The notes: generated by a model not told the origin, from the sequence alone. A DNA stretch of 33,889 bases from Granulosicoccus sp. (GCA_023300375.1 JALZWO010000124.1:1-33889); one strand, 5' to 3'; counted from the stretch's first letter, positions 8,626 to 17,752 are shown. Translations and numbers: made by a program.

Positions 8626-8993
8626 TGGAAAAAATTGCCGGTTTATACAGCTACTGGATTGTAGTTGTGCTCATGATGGCAGGTCTGTACATCATGATTG
8701 CTCGCTACAATCTGACAAAGAAAATCATCGGGCTGGGTTTGTTCCAAACATCTATTTTTTATCTCTATATCACTATGGGTAAGGTTGCAGGTGGTACTGC
8801 ACCCATTTTGATTGATGGCGAACAACCTGTGTACTCTAATCCCGTACCACACGTGTTAATTCTTACAGCTATTGTTGTTGGTGTGGCGACTAGCGCTGTA
8901 GCGCTTGCGCTGATCGTGCGCATATACGAAGAATATGGCACCGTGGAAGAAGATGAAATCAAAGCTATTGAAGCTGCGGAGCCTGAAGCGTAG
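8625..8993 (+). CDS. mrpC: Mrp-type Na+/H+ antiporter subunit C (NuoK-like)
   Basis: A 122-residue three-helix membrane subunit homologous to NuoK of complex I. Visible are helix 1 (YWIVVVLMMAGLYIMIARYN), then LTKKIIGLGLFQTSIFYLYI typical of MrpC/MnhC, then the loop GGTAPILIDGEQPVYSNPVPHVLILTAIVVGVATSAVALALIVRIY, abbreviated here by its ends: GGTAPIL and NPVPHVLILTAIVVGVA. The segment after the loop is the most conserved in the family. An acidic tail follows. The ATG overlaps the preceding stop by one base, and mrpD starts directly after its stop. Confidence 0.95.
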   Translation: MEKIAGLYSYWIVVVLMMAGLYIMIARYNLTKKIIGLGLFQTSIFYLYITMGKVAGGTAPILIDGEQPVYSNPVPHVLILTAIVVGVATSAVALALIVRIYEEYGTVEEDEIKAIEAAEPEA

Positions 8994-10499
8994 ATGAATG
9001 TACAAATCCCAGCTCTGCTAATACTGGTTCCCTTTACGGCGGCTCCACTTTGTGTTTTGTTCAGGCATGCTGTAGCCAGTTGGGTAATTGCTTTTTGTGC
9101 CAATTTCTTTAGTTTTTTTGCAGCCTGTGTTGTGCTTTCACATGTTCGTAGCGAAGGCGTTATTCGTTACAAAGTAGGTGGTTGGATGGCTCCCGCCGGT
9201 ATTGAATATTACATCGATACGCTCAATGCCGCTGTACTTGTGTTGGTTTCGGGCATTAGTTTAATCGTGCTTGTTTACTCTTATCACACAACCAAAAAAG
9301 AAGTCTCTCTGTCGAAGCACCACTTGTTCTATGCAGCTTGGCTGATGTGTCTGACTGGTTTGATGGGAATCGCCATTACAGGTGATGCGTTTAACGTGTT
9401 TGTATTTCTTGAAGTATCATCTCTTGCCACATATATGCTGATTTCGTTTGGTAAAGATAGGAGGGCACTAACAGCAACTTTCAGATACCTGATCATGGGC
9501 AGTGTAGGTGCATCATTCATCTTGATAGGCATTGGATTCTTGTACGCTGCAACCGGCACACTCAACATGATTGACTTGGCCGAGCGCATTCCTGATAGCG
9601 AATCGCAACGTGCCGTGCTGGTAGCTTTCAGCTTTATCTGTATAGGTGTGATGATAAAGGCTGCTATTTTTCCATTGCATGCTTGGTTACCCAATGCTTA
9701 TACCTATGCTCCTACAGCGGTTACCGCTTTTCTGTCGGGAACTGCCACCAAGGTTTCGTTGTATGTGTTGTTGCGATTTTTCTTCAGCATATTCGGATTT
9801 GAATTCAGCTTTGGCCAAATGCTACTCACTGGCGTTCTGTTGCCGGCGGCTATAGTTGGCTTTTTATTGATGTCGCTGGTTGCTGTGTTTCAAACAGATC
9901 TACGTCGTATGTTGGCATATTCCAGTGTTGCGCAGCTGGGTTATATCGTTGCAGGTATTGCATTGGCGAGTCAGGCTGGTCTTACCGCGGGCATCGTACA
10001 TATCGTTAACCACGCCTTAGTGAAATCTGCCTTATTCATGTCAGTGGGCTGCATCATCTATCAAATTGGCCACGCCCATCGCCCATCGTTTGATAATCTG
10101 TTCAAGCGTATGCCATTCACCTGTATCGCTTTCATCATTTCAGGTTTTGGACTGATTGGAGTTCCGCTAACAGTGGGGTTCATCAGTAAATTTGCCTTAA
10201 TTGAGGCATCCTTAGAGCAAAATTACTGGTGGCTTGCTGTGCTTATTCTTGTGAGTTCGTTGATGGCATTGGTCTATGTTGCACGCGTAGCAGAGGTGAT
10301 GCTCTTCAGAAAATCCCGTCAGGAAACACCAGAGTCTTCAGGAATGTCAGAGGCACCGATGAGCATGCTTGTGCCGATGTACCTGTTAATTGCCATCGGA
10401 CTGTATTTCGGCATAAATGGGAGTGCAACCTTGTCATTGGCAGGAGAAGCTGCCAGCCAATTACTCAGTGGATTTACCATGGAGCTGAGTCAACAATGA
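8994..10499 (+). CDS. mrpD: Mrp-type Na+/H+ antiporter subunit D
   Basis: One of the antiporter-like, proton-translocating membrane subunits homologous to NuoL/M/N. It has 501 residues and many transmembrane helices, matching the family. Key charged residues expected in this fold are visible: the helix-5 glutamate in FVFLEVSSLATYMLISFG, the helix-7 lysine in IGVMIKAAIFPLHAWLPNAY, a lysine in HIVNHALVKSALFMSVG, and GFISKFALIEAS. The motif DLRRMLAYSSVAQLGYI is typical of proton-conducting subunits. It starts directly after mrpC and its stop overlaps the next ATG by 4 bases (ATGA). Confidence 0.95.
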   Translation: MNVQIPALLILVPFTAAPLCVLFRHAVASWVIAFCANFFSFFAACVVLSHVRSEGVIRYKVGGWMAPAGIEYYIDTLNAAVLVLVSGISLIVLVYSYHTTKKEVSLSKHHLFYAAWLMCLTGLMGIAITGDAFNVFVFLEVSSLATYMLISFGKDRRALTATFRYLIMGSVGASFILIGIGFLYAATGTLNMIDLAERIPDSESQRAVLVAFSFICIGVMIKAAIFPLHAWLPNAYTYAPTAVTAFLSGTATKVSLYVLLRFFFSIFGFEFSFGQMLLTGVLLPAAIVGFLLMSLVAVFQTDLRRMLAYSSVAQLGYIVAGIALASQAGLTAGIVHIVNHALVKSALFMSVGCIIYQIGHAHRPSFDNLFKRMPFTCIAFIISGFGLIGVPLTVGFISKFALIEASLEQNYWWLAVLILVSSLMALVYVARVAEVMLFRKSRQETPESSGMSEAPMSMLVPMYLLIAIGLYFGINGSATLSLAGEAASQLLSGFTMELSQQ

Positions 10500-11959
10500 A
10501 TCCTCTCTGGACATTAGTACCGCCACTTGCGGTTATTCCTTTCATTCTGTTTTTTGGCGAAAAGCGAAGAAACTTAAGAGAGGGTTCTATTATTTTGGCA
10601 GGCTTAGCTCTGCTGCTAATCAATAATCTGATCTACAACGATCTGATGGCTGGAGGCATGCCACAAAGCGGTGAATTTGCGCTAATGGCTGACTACTCTC
10701 TCAAACTATCCGCTGAGCCCATGGGCGTGATCTTCGGATTGCTGGCCAGTTTTCTCTGGGTGGTTACCACCGTGTACAGCATCGGCTATATGCGTGGTCA
10801 TAGCGAAATTAATCAAACACGTTTTTACACGTGCTTTGCGCTAGCGCTGGCAGCAGTTATGGGAGCAGCTTATGCTGATAACTTACTGACACTTTTTGTA
10901 GCGTACGAAGTCATCACCATTAGTACCTTTCCTCTGGTGACGCATGTTGGGGGTGAGGCTGCAAGAAAAGCGGGTAGGGTCTACCTGGGTATTTTGATGA
11001 CTACCTCTATAGCCTTCTTGTTACCTGCAATTATCTGGACAGCTAGCGTGTCGGGCACGATGGATTTTGTTCCAGGTGGTGTGCTCAAAGATGCTGGGTT
11101 GAGCAACGGTGCATTGGCATTTATGCTGGCGCTGTTTGTTTTTGGCATTGCCAAGTCAGGTCTCATGCCATTTCATCGCTGGCTGCCAGCGGCAATGGTT
11201 GCGCCCACCCCAGTCAGTGCTTTGCTGCACGCGGTTGCGGTTGTGAAGACAGGCGTTTTCAGTTTACTGAAAATCGTCACGTACACCTTTGGAATCGATG
11301 TGATCAGTATCAGCGGTGCTGCCTACTGGTTGTTACCTGTCGCAGGCTTTACTATCGTCGTGGCGAGTTTTGTAGCATTTACTAAAGACAACCTAAAAGC
11401 GCGTTTAGCGTATTCCACTATCGGACAGCTTGCCTACATTGTTCTGGCAGCTTTGCTCGCCACGGTTATGTCGGTCAGTGGTGGGGTGTTGCATATCGTT
11501 ATGCACGCATTCGGTAAAATCACCTTATTCTTCTGTGCTGGGGCGATTCTGGTTGCGCTTCATAAAAGCGAAATTTCAAAGCTCGATGGCATCGGTCGTC
11601 GCATGCCTATCACGATGGGCGCATTTTTTATAGGATCGTTGTCCATCATTGGGCTACCTCCAGCAGGGGGGGCATGGAGTAAATTACTCATTGCCGGCGG
11701 CTCGTTCGATTCTGGAACCATCATCTGGGCAATGATTTTGATGTTTAGTACTTTATTGAACATCGCGTATTTGCTGCCGATTTCAGTACGAGCTTTCCTT
11801 AAGCCCGACCCAACCTTGGCAGCAGGTGAACGCGCTACGATGACTGAAGCTCCGTTTGCCTGTTTATGGGCCATTGTTCTGACAGCTACGGCCAGTATTT
11901 GCTTGTTTCTCTATCCTGCACCGTTAATGACACTGATTGGGATGATCCAATGGCGATGA
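10496..11959 (+). CDS. Second MrpD/NuoM-like antiporter subunit
   Basis: A second antiporter-like subunit, 487 residues. The start at 10496 (MNPLWTLVPPLAV) uses an ATGA overlap with mrpD; a much longer in-frame ORF upstream is only read-through of mrpD in another frame. The fold's residues are present: the glutamate in LLTLFVAYEVITISTF, the lysine in GIAKSGLMPFHRWLPAAM, the strongly complex-I-like APTPVSALLHAVAVVKTGVF, RLAYSTIGQLAYIVLA, and a lysine in HIVMHAFGKITLFFCAG. It is not a copy of mrpD: the helix-7/8 region is closer to NuoL/M-type proteins. With mrpD and the gene at 12351 it makes three antiporter-like subunits in one operon, against two (MrpA and MrpD) in the classical Mrp complex. 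Confidence 0.9.
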   Translation: MNPLWTLVPPLAVIPFILFFGEKRRNLREGSIILAGLALLLINNLIYNDLMAGGMPQSGEFALMADYSLKLSAEPMGVIFGLLASFLWVVTTVYSIGYMRGHSEINQTRFYTCFALALAAVMGAAYADNLLTLFVAYEVITISTFPLVTHVGGEAARKAGRVYLGILMTTSIAFLLPAIIWTASVSGTMDFVPGGVLKDAGLSNGALAFMLALFVFGIAKSGLMPFHRWLPAAMVAPTPVSALLHAVAVVKTGVFSLLKIVTYTFGIDVISISGAAYWLLPVAGFTIVVASFVAFTKDNLKARLAYSTIGQLAYIVLAALLATVMSVSGGVLHIVMHAFGKITLFFCAGAILVALHKSEISKLDGIGRRMPITMGAFFIGSLSIIGLPPAGGAWSKLLIAGGSFDSGTIIWAMILMFSTLLNIAYLLPISVRAFLKPDPTLAAGERATMTEAPFACLWAIVLTATASICLFLYPAPLMTLIGMIQWR

Positions 11960-12354
11960 ATGATTCCAAAGACGACGTTGCGCCACTGGCTAAGCATTTC
12001 CTTTGGGTTGATACTCGCTCGGGTCTTAATCGACTAATCATGGGTTTGATTGTTTTGTGCATCATTTTGTTTGCCATAGACTTCGTCCATCATCGGCATA
12101 CCAAAGTGCCGGGTGAAGAATTTTACGGTTTCCATGCCATTGCGGGCTTTTTGTCGTTCACGGTTATCGTGCTAGGTGCACGAGCGCTTCGATTGCTAAT
12201 CCGCCGTGATGAAAGTTACTACGGCTCTGGCAGTGTGGATTCGGAAGACTATCCTGAAGCAGGTACCTCACGTGTACAACACAAAGACTGGTCGGGTGAT
12301 TCGGTTCAAGATCTTAAAGCACAAATGCTAGGCAAGAGCGGTGAATCATCATGA
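11950..12354 (+). CDS. Unrecognised two-helix membrane protein inside the Mrp-type operon
   Basis: A small protein of unknown family, 134 residues from the ATG at 11950. That start has a GGGA at 11939-11942 at good spacing. The ATG at 11956, which overlaps the preceding stop as ATGA, is an alternative and removes only two residues. It has a hydrophilic N-terminus, a first helix (NRLIMGLIVLCIILFAIDFV), a His-rich loop HHRHTKVPGEEFYGF, a second helix (AIAGFLSFTVIVLGARALRL), a basic LIRRDE and an acidic, Gly/Ser-rich tail. It lies between two antiporter subunits with 4-base overlaps on both sides, so it is almost surely co-translated and probably an accessory subunit of the complex. No match to MrpA-G is seen. 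Confidence 0.8.
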   Translation: MAMNDSKDDVAPLAKHFLWVDTRSGLNRLIMGLIVLCIILFAIDFVHHRHTKVPGEEFYGFHAIAGFLSFTVIVLGARALRLLIRRDESYYGSGSVDSEDYPEAGTSRVQHKDWSGDSVQDLKAQMLGKSGESS

Positions 12355-14042
12355 GTACCTTGATAGCACCCCCGTTCATCTATTTGTTTGCCGCACTTTT
12401 GTGCCCATTGCTTGGGCCAAGATGGAGAGCTCTGCTACTTCTGGGCACCCCTATTGTGGGCTTGGCCGTGATTCTGAGCTTTGGGATGGGGAACCATGCT
12501 GTAGTGTCGGTGTTAGGTTTCGATCTGACATTCTTACGAATCGACAAGCTGTCGTTTATCTTCAGCATCATATTCTCCATAGCAGCATTCCTATCTGGTT
12601 TGTACGCGTGGCATGTTCGTGACACCGTCCAACAAATAGCCACGCTGGCCTATGCCGGTTCTGCCATCGGTGGCGTCTTTGCCGGCGACCTGATCACCTT
12701 ATTTCTTTGGTGGGAAGGAACAGCAGTTGCATCAGTATTTCTAATCTGGGCAAGACGCACTCCCGCAGCCTACAGCACTGGAATGCGTTACTTGATCGTT
12801 CAGGTGTTGTCAGGTGTTCTGTTATTAGCCGGTCTCTTGGTTCATTATCACGACACAGGATCAATAGCCTTTGAACACTTGGGCTTGGTGAGTACGGGTA
12901 CTTTCCTTATCTTTTTGTCGTTTGGCATCAAGTGCGCCTTCCCATTAATGCATAACTGGCTTCAAGACGCCTATCCAGCCGCCACTATTACAGGCACAGT
13001 GGTGCTATCAGCATTCACTACGAAAATGGCGGTTTACGCTTTAGCTCGTGGCTATGCCGGAACCGAGGTTCTTATTTATATCGGTGCGATCATGACGCTG
13101 TTTCCGATCTTCTTCGCAGAGATTGAAAATGACTTGCGCCGCGTGCTAGCGTACAGTCTGAATAATCAACTGGGTTTTATGGTGGTGGGTGTTGGGATAG
13201 GCACAGAGCTATCACTTAACGGAACCGCTGCACATGCGTTCTGCCACATCCTATACAAATCCTTATTGTTCATGAGTGTGGGGGCTGTGCTCTACCGTAC
13301 GGGTACGTCCAAAGCATCCGAGTTGGGAGGGCTATACAAAAGTATGCCCGTCACCATGGTGTGTTGCCTGATAGGGGCAGCGTCCATCTCTGCTTTCCCA
13401 CTATTCAGTGGCTTTGTTTCAAAGTCGTTAATACTCGATGCTTCAGCCAGCAATGGCTACTATCTGGTCTGGTTAGCGTTGTTGATAGCGTCGGCTGGCG
13501 TGTTGAGCCACTCAGGAATAAAAATTCCTTACTTCACATTCTTTGCGCACGATAGTGGAAAACGTCCAGCTGAGGCGCCAATACACATGCGTATCGCCAT
13601 GATCATTACGGCTACTGCGTGCGTAGTGATCGGTGTGTTTCCAGGTTTGTTGTATTCGCTTCTACCTTTTGAGACAGACTACCAACCGTATACCTTTGAC
13701 CATGTATTGGTGCAAATGCAATTGCTGATATTCGCATTGCTCGCGTTCCTCTTCCTGATGAAAACGGGTGTGCACCCTCCGGAAGTCAGAGCCACTAATA
13801 TCGACAGTGATGTCATCTACCGAAAAGCAATACCTTCTATACTGCCAGTATTAGTGTCAGGCATCGTCGCCTTAAATGCATCATCACGACGGCTAGCAAT
13901 GTCTGCGGTGTCAGCTATGGGTGATTCTTTAGAAAAAGTCGCTAAACCAAGTTCGCCGCTTGCGCGTGGTTGGAGTGTTGCCAGTATGATGTTTGTTGTG
14001 GTTCTGCTGATGGTTGCCGTGTTTGTGGCGAATTTGTTGTGA
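12351..14042 (+). CDS. NuoL/MrpA N-terminal-like antiporter subunit
   Basis: The third antiporter-like subunit, 563 residues, translated from an ATGA overlap with the preceding gene. It resembles the N-terminal antiporter part of MrpA/NuoL but lacks the MrpA C-terminal domains, which are in the gene at 7561. Visible are the glutamate in LITLFLWWEGTAVASVFLIW, the lysine in SFGIKCAFPLMHNWLQDAYP, EIENDLRRVLAYSLNNQLGF, the lysine in AHAFCHILYKSLLFMSVGAV, and SAFPLFSGFVSKSLILDASA. Near the C-terminus there is a hydrophilic stretch and a last helix (VASMMFVVVLLMVAVFVANL) that could be the lateral-helix anchor seen in NuoL-type proteins; that last point is inference. It ends the antiporter operon. 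Confidence 0.9.
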   Translation: MSTLIAPPFIYLFAALLCPLLGPRWRALLLLGTPIVGLAVILSFGMGNHAVVSVLGFDLTFLRIDKLSFIFSIIFSIAAFLSGLYAWHVRDTVQQIATLAYAGSAIGGVFAGDLITLFLWWEGTAVASVFLIWARRTPAAYSTGMRYLIVQVLSGVLLLAGLLVHYHDTGSIAFEHLGLVSTGTFLIFLSFGIKCAFPLMHNWLQDAYPAATITGTVVLSAFTTKMAVYALARGYAGTEVLIYIGAIMTLFPIFFAEIENDLRRVLAYSLNNQLGFMVVGVGIGTELSLNGTAAHAFCHILYKSLLFMSVGAVLYRTGTSKASELGGLYKSMPVTMVCCLIGAASISAFPLFSGFVSKSLILDASASNGYYLVWLALLIASAGVLSHSGIKIPYFTFFAHDSGKRPAEAPIHMRIAMIITATACVVIGVFPGLLYSLLPFETDYQPYTFDHVLVQMQLLIFALLAFLFLMKTGVHPPEVRATNIDSDVIYRKAIPSILPVLVSGIVALNASSRRLAMSAVSAMGDSLEKVAKPSSPLARGWSVASMMFVVVLLMVAVFVANLL

Positions 14043-14069
14043 TGTTTGCCAAACTGGAAGCGCCATAAA

Positions 14070-14579
14070 GTGAATATCAACGTTCGAGCTGCAAAAGAGT
14101 CAGATGCTGCTGCCTTTCTCGACCTATGGGATGCCTTGGATTCTGAAACTGAATTCATGCTCTATGAGCCTGACGAGCGGCAAGCGAGTCTGGAAACTCA
14201 ACAGTCAAACCTAGCTAACGCAGAAAGTTCTGATAACGTACAAATCTTCGTTCTCGAAGATGTTGATACAGACCTGCTGGCGGGATTTTGTGCAGGTAGA
14301 AGATCCAGTAACTTACGCGACAAGCATTCGCTTCATATGGTTGCTGGGATTCGGCAAGCTTACACGGGTAAAACCTGGGGCTACACGCTCCTGAAAGAGC
14401 TGGAAAGTTGGGCTCGTGAAAATGACGTGAGTCGCCTTGAACTTAGCGTGATGGTCAACAACACGAAAGCGATAGCGCTTTACGAAAAGCTTGGGTATAA
14501 GTTTGAAGGTACAAAAATTAATGCCGTTAAGCTCAAATCGGGATTCGTCGATGAGCACATTATGGCTAAATTGATTTAG
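14070..14579 (+). CDS. GNAT-family N-acetyltransferase
   Basis: An acetyl-CoA-dependent N-acetyltransferase, 169 residues, substrate unknown. The GTG start at 14070 has GGAAG at 14056-14060 with 9-base spacing and begins at INVRAAKESDAAAFLDLWDA, as GNAT proteins do. A TTG at 14046 is possible but lacks a ribosome binding site. The core motif A is MVAGIRQAYTGKTWGYTLLKELESWA, given by its ends: beta-4 ending HMVAGI, then the acetyl-CoA loop QAYTGKTWGYTLLKEL. It is followed by RLELSVMVNNTKAIALYEKLGYKFEGT, in which NTKAIALYEKLGYK is the motif B signature. It lies just downstream of the antiporter operon on the same strand, about 27 bases after the last stop, and may be co-transcribed. There is no reason to link it functionally. 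Confidence 0.9.
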   Translation: MNINVRAAKESDAAAFLDLWDALDSETEFMLYEPDERQASLETQQSNLANAESSDNVQIFVLEDVDTDLLAGFCAGRRSSNLRDKHSLHMVAGIRQAYTGKTWGYTLLKELESWARENDVSRLELSVMVNNTKAIALYEKLGYKFEGTKINAVKLKSGFVDEHIMAKLI

Positions 14580-15145
14580 CGCTGTAAAAGTGTCCCACAA
14601 TTGCTTTCAGAGGATGCATGTGTATTCTGAAGCTGAGCGATTACTACTTACCTGCCTGCACTCAAAGTGGGTTGCATGAATAAAGCCTGTAGTCAATAAC
14701 ATCACGGCTATATGGCGGTTTAGAGATCTACTTCTCGATAGATGACAGCGCCTACGTTATGCCCTACGTGCTTTTGAGAAAACTTTCACAAAAAGCCAAG
14801 TTCGCACATTGACATGGGATTAATACCCGCGTTTTCAGCTTTGTAATTTATCTATCGTTGGTAGGGTAGGCACATACAAACTAATGAAGCGGATTAAGTC
14901 TATGAGATCTTACATAACCTTGTTAGCCATTGCTTTCCTTCAAGTCGGATCTAGTGATTCGAATGATGGAGTGTCTATTTTATTTTCAGATGTCACCATG
15001 ACTGGAGAATGAGTTTTTGGAAGCGTATTTTACGAGATCATGTGACGAGAACATTGGGTTCATGAGCAGTGAGAATTGCGATGCTTTGTCTAGGTAGCCG
15101 TTTATGACTACTTGCCGCCGCACCGCCCTCCAACTTGTTGAGGCT
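14580..15145. other. 566-bp intergenic region between the GNAT gene and eda
   Basis: No gene of ordinary size fits on either strand. It holds one short ORF with a signal-peptide-like N-terminus at 14884-15012 (listed separately). A TTGACA at 14809-14814 resembles a -35 box but has no good -10 at 16-18 bp. No clear terminator hairpin with a T-run was found after the GNAT gene or after eda. No tRNA-like fold or repeat array was seen. Confidence 0.6.
14884..15012 (+). CDS. Possible 42-aa secreted peptide
   Basis: A short ORF starting ATG at 14884, with an in-frame ATG at 14902. The N-terminus looks like a signal peptide: basic MKRIKSMR, hydrophobic YITLLAIAFLQV, then polar GSSDSNDG. The remaining 20 or so residues are acidic, with nothing recognisable. 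A GGG-containing stretch lies too far upstream to be a clear ribosome binding site. It could be a genuine small exported peptide, the remnant of a larger lipoprotein or secreted gene (the frame stops soon after the signal), or chance. Confidence 0.25.
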   Translation: MKRIKSMRSYITLLAIAFLQVGSSDSNDGVSILFSDVTMTGE

Positions 15146-15766
15146 CTAGCTTCTCAACGACTCACAAGCAGCTGCAAGCTTTGTTATACCCGCCCAGTCT
15201 GCAGCGTCTACCATCGCCTTTGGAGCAACCCAACTGCCGCCTACGCACAGTACTGGGTCTAGCGATAAATAGTCTTTCGCGTTGTTAGCATTGATGCCGC
15301 CAGTAGGGCAGAACACAGTGTCGACAAATGGACCGGCAAAGCCTTTTAATAGAGATGGGCCACCGGCTTGAGCTGCTGGGAAGAATTTAAGTTCTGTAAA
15401 TCCTTCGTCACGAGCACGCATGATATCGGCTGGTGTCATGATGCCGGGCAGTAATGGCATGTTAATGGAGTTGGCCGCTCTACCCAGTTCTGGAGTAAAT
15501 CCTGGGCTGACTGCAAATGTGGCTCCTTGGTCTTGAGCGCGTTTGAGATCGTCGCCGTCCAATGCAGTACCTACACCGACAATAGCGCCTTCCACATCGC
15601 TCATAGCGCGCATAGCGTCTAGTGCTTGTGGCGTACGAAGTGTAACTTCAAGAACGCGTAAGCCACCCGCTACTAGCGCTTCAGCCAATGGCTTTGCCTT
15701 GGCAACGTCGTCTATTACAAGCACCGGGATTACGGGTGCCACTAGCATTAGCTCTCTTACATTCAT
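15146..15766 (-). CDS. eda: 2-keto-3-deoxy-6-phosphogluconate (KDPG) aldolase
   Basis: The last step of the Entner-Doudoroff pathway in the cytoplasm: KDPG is split to pyruvate and glyceraldehyde-3-phosphate. At 206 residues it is of normal length. The catalytic glutamate is Glu40 in [15 protein letters not shown], and the Schiff-base lysine is Lys128 in [15 protein letters not shown]. The phosphate-binding end has [16 protein letters not shown]. The ATG at 15766 has an AGGA at about 9 bases upstream on the minus strand. It lies 54 bases downstream of edd on the same strand, so edd-eda is probably one transcript controlled from the divergent region with zwf. Confidence 0.97.
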   Translation of the reverse strand: MNVRELMLVAPVIPVLVIDDVAKAKPLAEALVAGGLRVLEVTLRTPQALDAMRAMSDVEGAIVGVGTALDGDDLKRAQDQGATFAVSPGFTPELGRAANSINMPLLPGIMTPADIMRARDEGFTELKFFPAAQAGGPSLLKGFAGPFVDTVFCPTGGINANNAKDYLSLDPVLCVGGSWVAPKAMVDAADWAGITKLAAACESLRS

Positions 15767-15820
15767 GGGAATGTCCTGATAATGGGTTAGTAAACTCTAG
15801 AAAAAAAGGCTAGGGTTAAG

Positions 15821-17647
15821 TTAGTCTTCGAACATGCTCACTGCACCGAGCTCAGCACTACTGACGTTCTTACGGAATGAGCTGAATAGCTCGCGTCCCA
15901 TATTGATTGTCTTTCGGCTGAGGTCAGGGTGAGCAGGTTGGCGTGCTTGCCATTCTGCTTCATCAACCAAAGCATCGAGTTTGCCGGTGTTTGAATCAAG
16001 ACGAATCATGTCGCCGTCCAGAACTTTATGTAGTGGACCATCGAGTAAGCACTCTGGAGATACATGAATAGCGGCTGGTACTTTACCTGACGCACCTGAC
16101 ATTCGGCCATCAGTGACAAGGGCGACCTTGAAGCCTCTATCGAGCAATACGCCGAGAACTGGCGTCATTTTATGGAGCTCTGGCATGCCGTTTGCGCGAG
16201 GCCCTTGGTAGGCAACAACAGCGATAAAATCTTCATTGATTTCATCATTCTCAAAGGCAATACGCAGCGCATCTTGAGAATAGAAGACCTTAGCCGGTGC
16301 TTCGACCACTCGATGCTCTGGCTTGATGGCTGACGTTTTTATAACAGCACGTCCTAAATTGCCAGCCATTAAGCGTAAGCCGCCATCTTCATGAAACGGC
16401 TTGGAAACTTTACTCACTATAGAATCATCTAGTGACACAGTGGGCCCCTCACGCCACTTTAATGCTTCGTTGTCTAACCAAGGCTCTTGCGTGTACTGGT
16501 ACAGGCCTGTGTTGCCGCCAACCGTTCTTACATCTTCATGCATGAGTCCGGCATCGAGTAGTTCGCGGATAACAAGTGCCATACCGCCAGCGGCATGGAA
16601 CTGGTTTACGTCTGCTTGGCCACTAGGATAAACATGCGTTAGCAATGGTATGACTTTATTAAGCTCATCGAAGTCGTCCCAGTTAATGTTAATACCCGCC
16701 GTGCGTGCAATAGCAACTAGGTGCATCGTGTGATTAGTTGACCCGCCGGTAGCGAGGAGCCCGATAATGGCATTAACGATAGACTTTTCATCTATTAGCT
16801 TACCAATGGGTGTGTATTCGTTGCCACGTTTAGTAATAGCCAGTGCGCGCTGTGCGGCTGCGGTTGTTAGTGCGGTGCGAAGCTCTGTTCCCGGATTAAT
16901 AAATGCAGCTCCGGGCATGTGCAAACCCATCACTTCCATCATCATCTGATTGCTGTTCGCGGTGCCGTAGAAGGTGCAGGTGCCTGGCCCGTGGTACGAA
17001 GCACTTTCTGATGCCAGTAAGTCTGCACGAGTAGCTTTGCCTTCAGCGAACAGTTGTCGTGTGCGGGCTTTTTCTTTGTTGGGAATGCCAGTGGTCATTG
17101 GCCCAGCGGGTATGAATACTGAGGGAAGGTGGCCAAAGGACAGAGCGCCCATCAGTAGGCCTGGAACAATTTTATCGCAAACCCCAAGGTAGACGGCTGC
17201 GTCGAACACATCGTGCGATAGCGCGATAGCTGTTGACATGGCAATGACGTCTCGGCTGAACAGAGATAGCTCCATGCCGAGTTGTCCCTGCGTGACCCCG
17301 TCGCACATGGCCGGCGTGCCGCCTGCGACTTGGGCCGTAGCGCCTACAGCTCGAGCTGCATCGCGCAGAATTTCAGGTGCGCGCTCATAAGGTTGATGGG
17401 CAGACAGCATGTCGTTATAGGAGGTAACAATGCCTAGATTCGGTGTTTTTTCCGCATGCAGGGTGAGTTTGTCATTAGCTGGGGCAGCCGCATAGGCGTG
17501 TGCCAGATTGGTGCAGCCCATGATGGAACGACTGGATGGTGCTGCAGCTAACGCATCAATGCGTTTTACGTAGTCCGAACGTGTTGTACTACTGCGTTCG
17601 ATGATGCGGTTGGTAACGTCTTCAACTGTAGTATTAAGTTGTGCCAT
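15821..17647 (-). CDS. edd: 6-phosphogluconate dehydratase
   Basis: A cytoplasmic dehydratase that turns 6-phosphogluconate into KDPG, the first step specific to the Entner-Doudoroff pathway. It is an IlvD/Edd-family protein with an oxygen-sensitive Fe-S cluster. The ATG at 17647 is chosen (608 residues, the family length); a TTG one codon earlier is less likely. Conserved blocks include [60 protein letters not shown], and [20 protein letters not shown], with the cluster-binding cysteines in the CDGVTQG and GTCTFYG blocks. Towards the C-terminus are [20 protein letters not shown] and SPECLLDGP. It is divergent from zwf across a 146-bp regulatory region, with a HexR-like site 18 bases before its start. 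Confidence 0.97.
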   Translation of the reverse strand: MAQLNTTVEDVTNRIIERSSTTRSDYVKRIDALAAAPSSRSIMGCTNLAHAYAAAPANDKLTLHAEKTPNLGIVTSYNDMLSAHQPYERAPEILRDAARAVGATAQVAGGTPAMCDGVTQGQLGMELSLFSRDVIAMSTAIALSHDVFDAAVYLGVCDKIVPGLLMGALSFGHLPSVFIPAGPMTTGIPNKEKARTRQLFAEGKATRADLLASESASYHGPGTCTFYGTANSNQMMMEVMGLHMPGAAFINPGTELRTALTTAAAQRALAITKRGNEYTPIGKLIDEKSIVNAIIGLLATGGSTNHTMHLVAIARTAGININWDDFDELNKVIPLLTHVYPSGQADVNQFHAAGGMALVIRELLDAGLMHEDVRTVGGNTGLYQYTQEPWLDNEALKWREGPTVSLDDSIVSKVSKPFHEDGGLRLMAGNLGRAVIKTSAIKPEHRVVEAPAKVFYSQDALRIAFENDEINEDFIAVVAYQGPRANGMPELHKMTPVLGVLLDRGFKVALVTDGRMSGASGKVPAAIHVSPECLLDGPLHKVLDGDMIRLDSNTGKLDALVDEAEWQARQPAHPDLSRKTINMGRELFSSFRKNVSSAELGAVSMFED

Positions 17648-17664
17648 CAAGATGAATAACTCTT

Positions 17665-17679
17665 TGTAATCTGACTACC
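17665..17679 (-). promoter_or_regulatory. Probable HexR operator upstream of edd
   Basis: TGTAATCTGACTACC on the plus strand matches the inverted-repeat pattern TGTARTnnnAYTACA reported for proteobacterial HexR, with one mismatch at the last base. It lies 18 bases upstream of the edd start. A TTTACA-like -35 (minus strand, 17704-17699) and TAATAA- or TAAGGT-like -10 candidates lie upstream of it, so a bound repressor would sit near the start site of transcription. Confidence 0.65.
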
Positions 17680-17752
17680 TTATTATGCCATAACGGCATG
17701 TAAATCGTCGCACGAGTGCTGCCACTTTGCGATAAAACAGTTAAGCTGCGTC

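Noticed and set aside
10229-10495. N-terminal extension of the second MrpD-like gene
   Set aside because: This stretch is mrpD read in another frame. The ATG at 10496 with an ATGA overlap gives the expected N-terminus.
14809-14847. Promoter beginning TTGACA in the 566-bp gap
   Set aside because: No -10-like hexamer at 16-18 bp. The nearest TGTAAT is about 27 bp away.
14842-14856. HexR-like site TGTAATTTATCTATC
   Set aside because: The right half has three mismatches and no glucose gene starts downstream of it.
15119-15145. Terminator hairpin after eda (CCTC...GAGG)
   Set aside because: Only four clean pairs, with mismatches or too small a loop beyond that, and no T-run.
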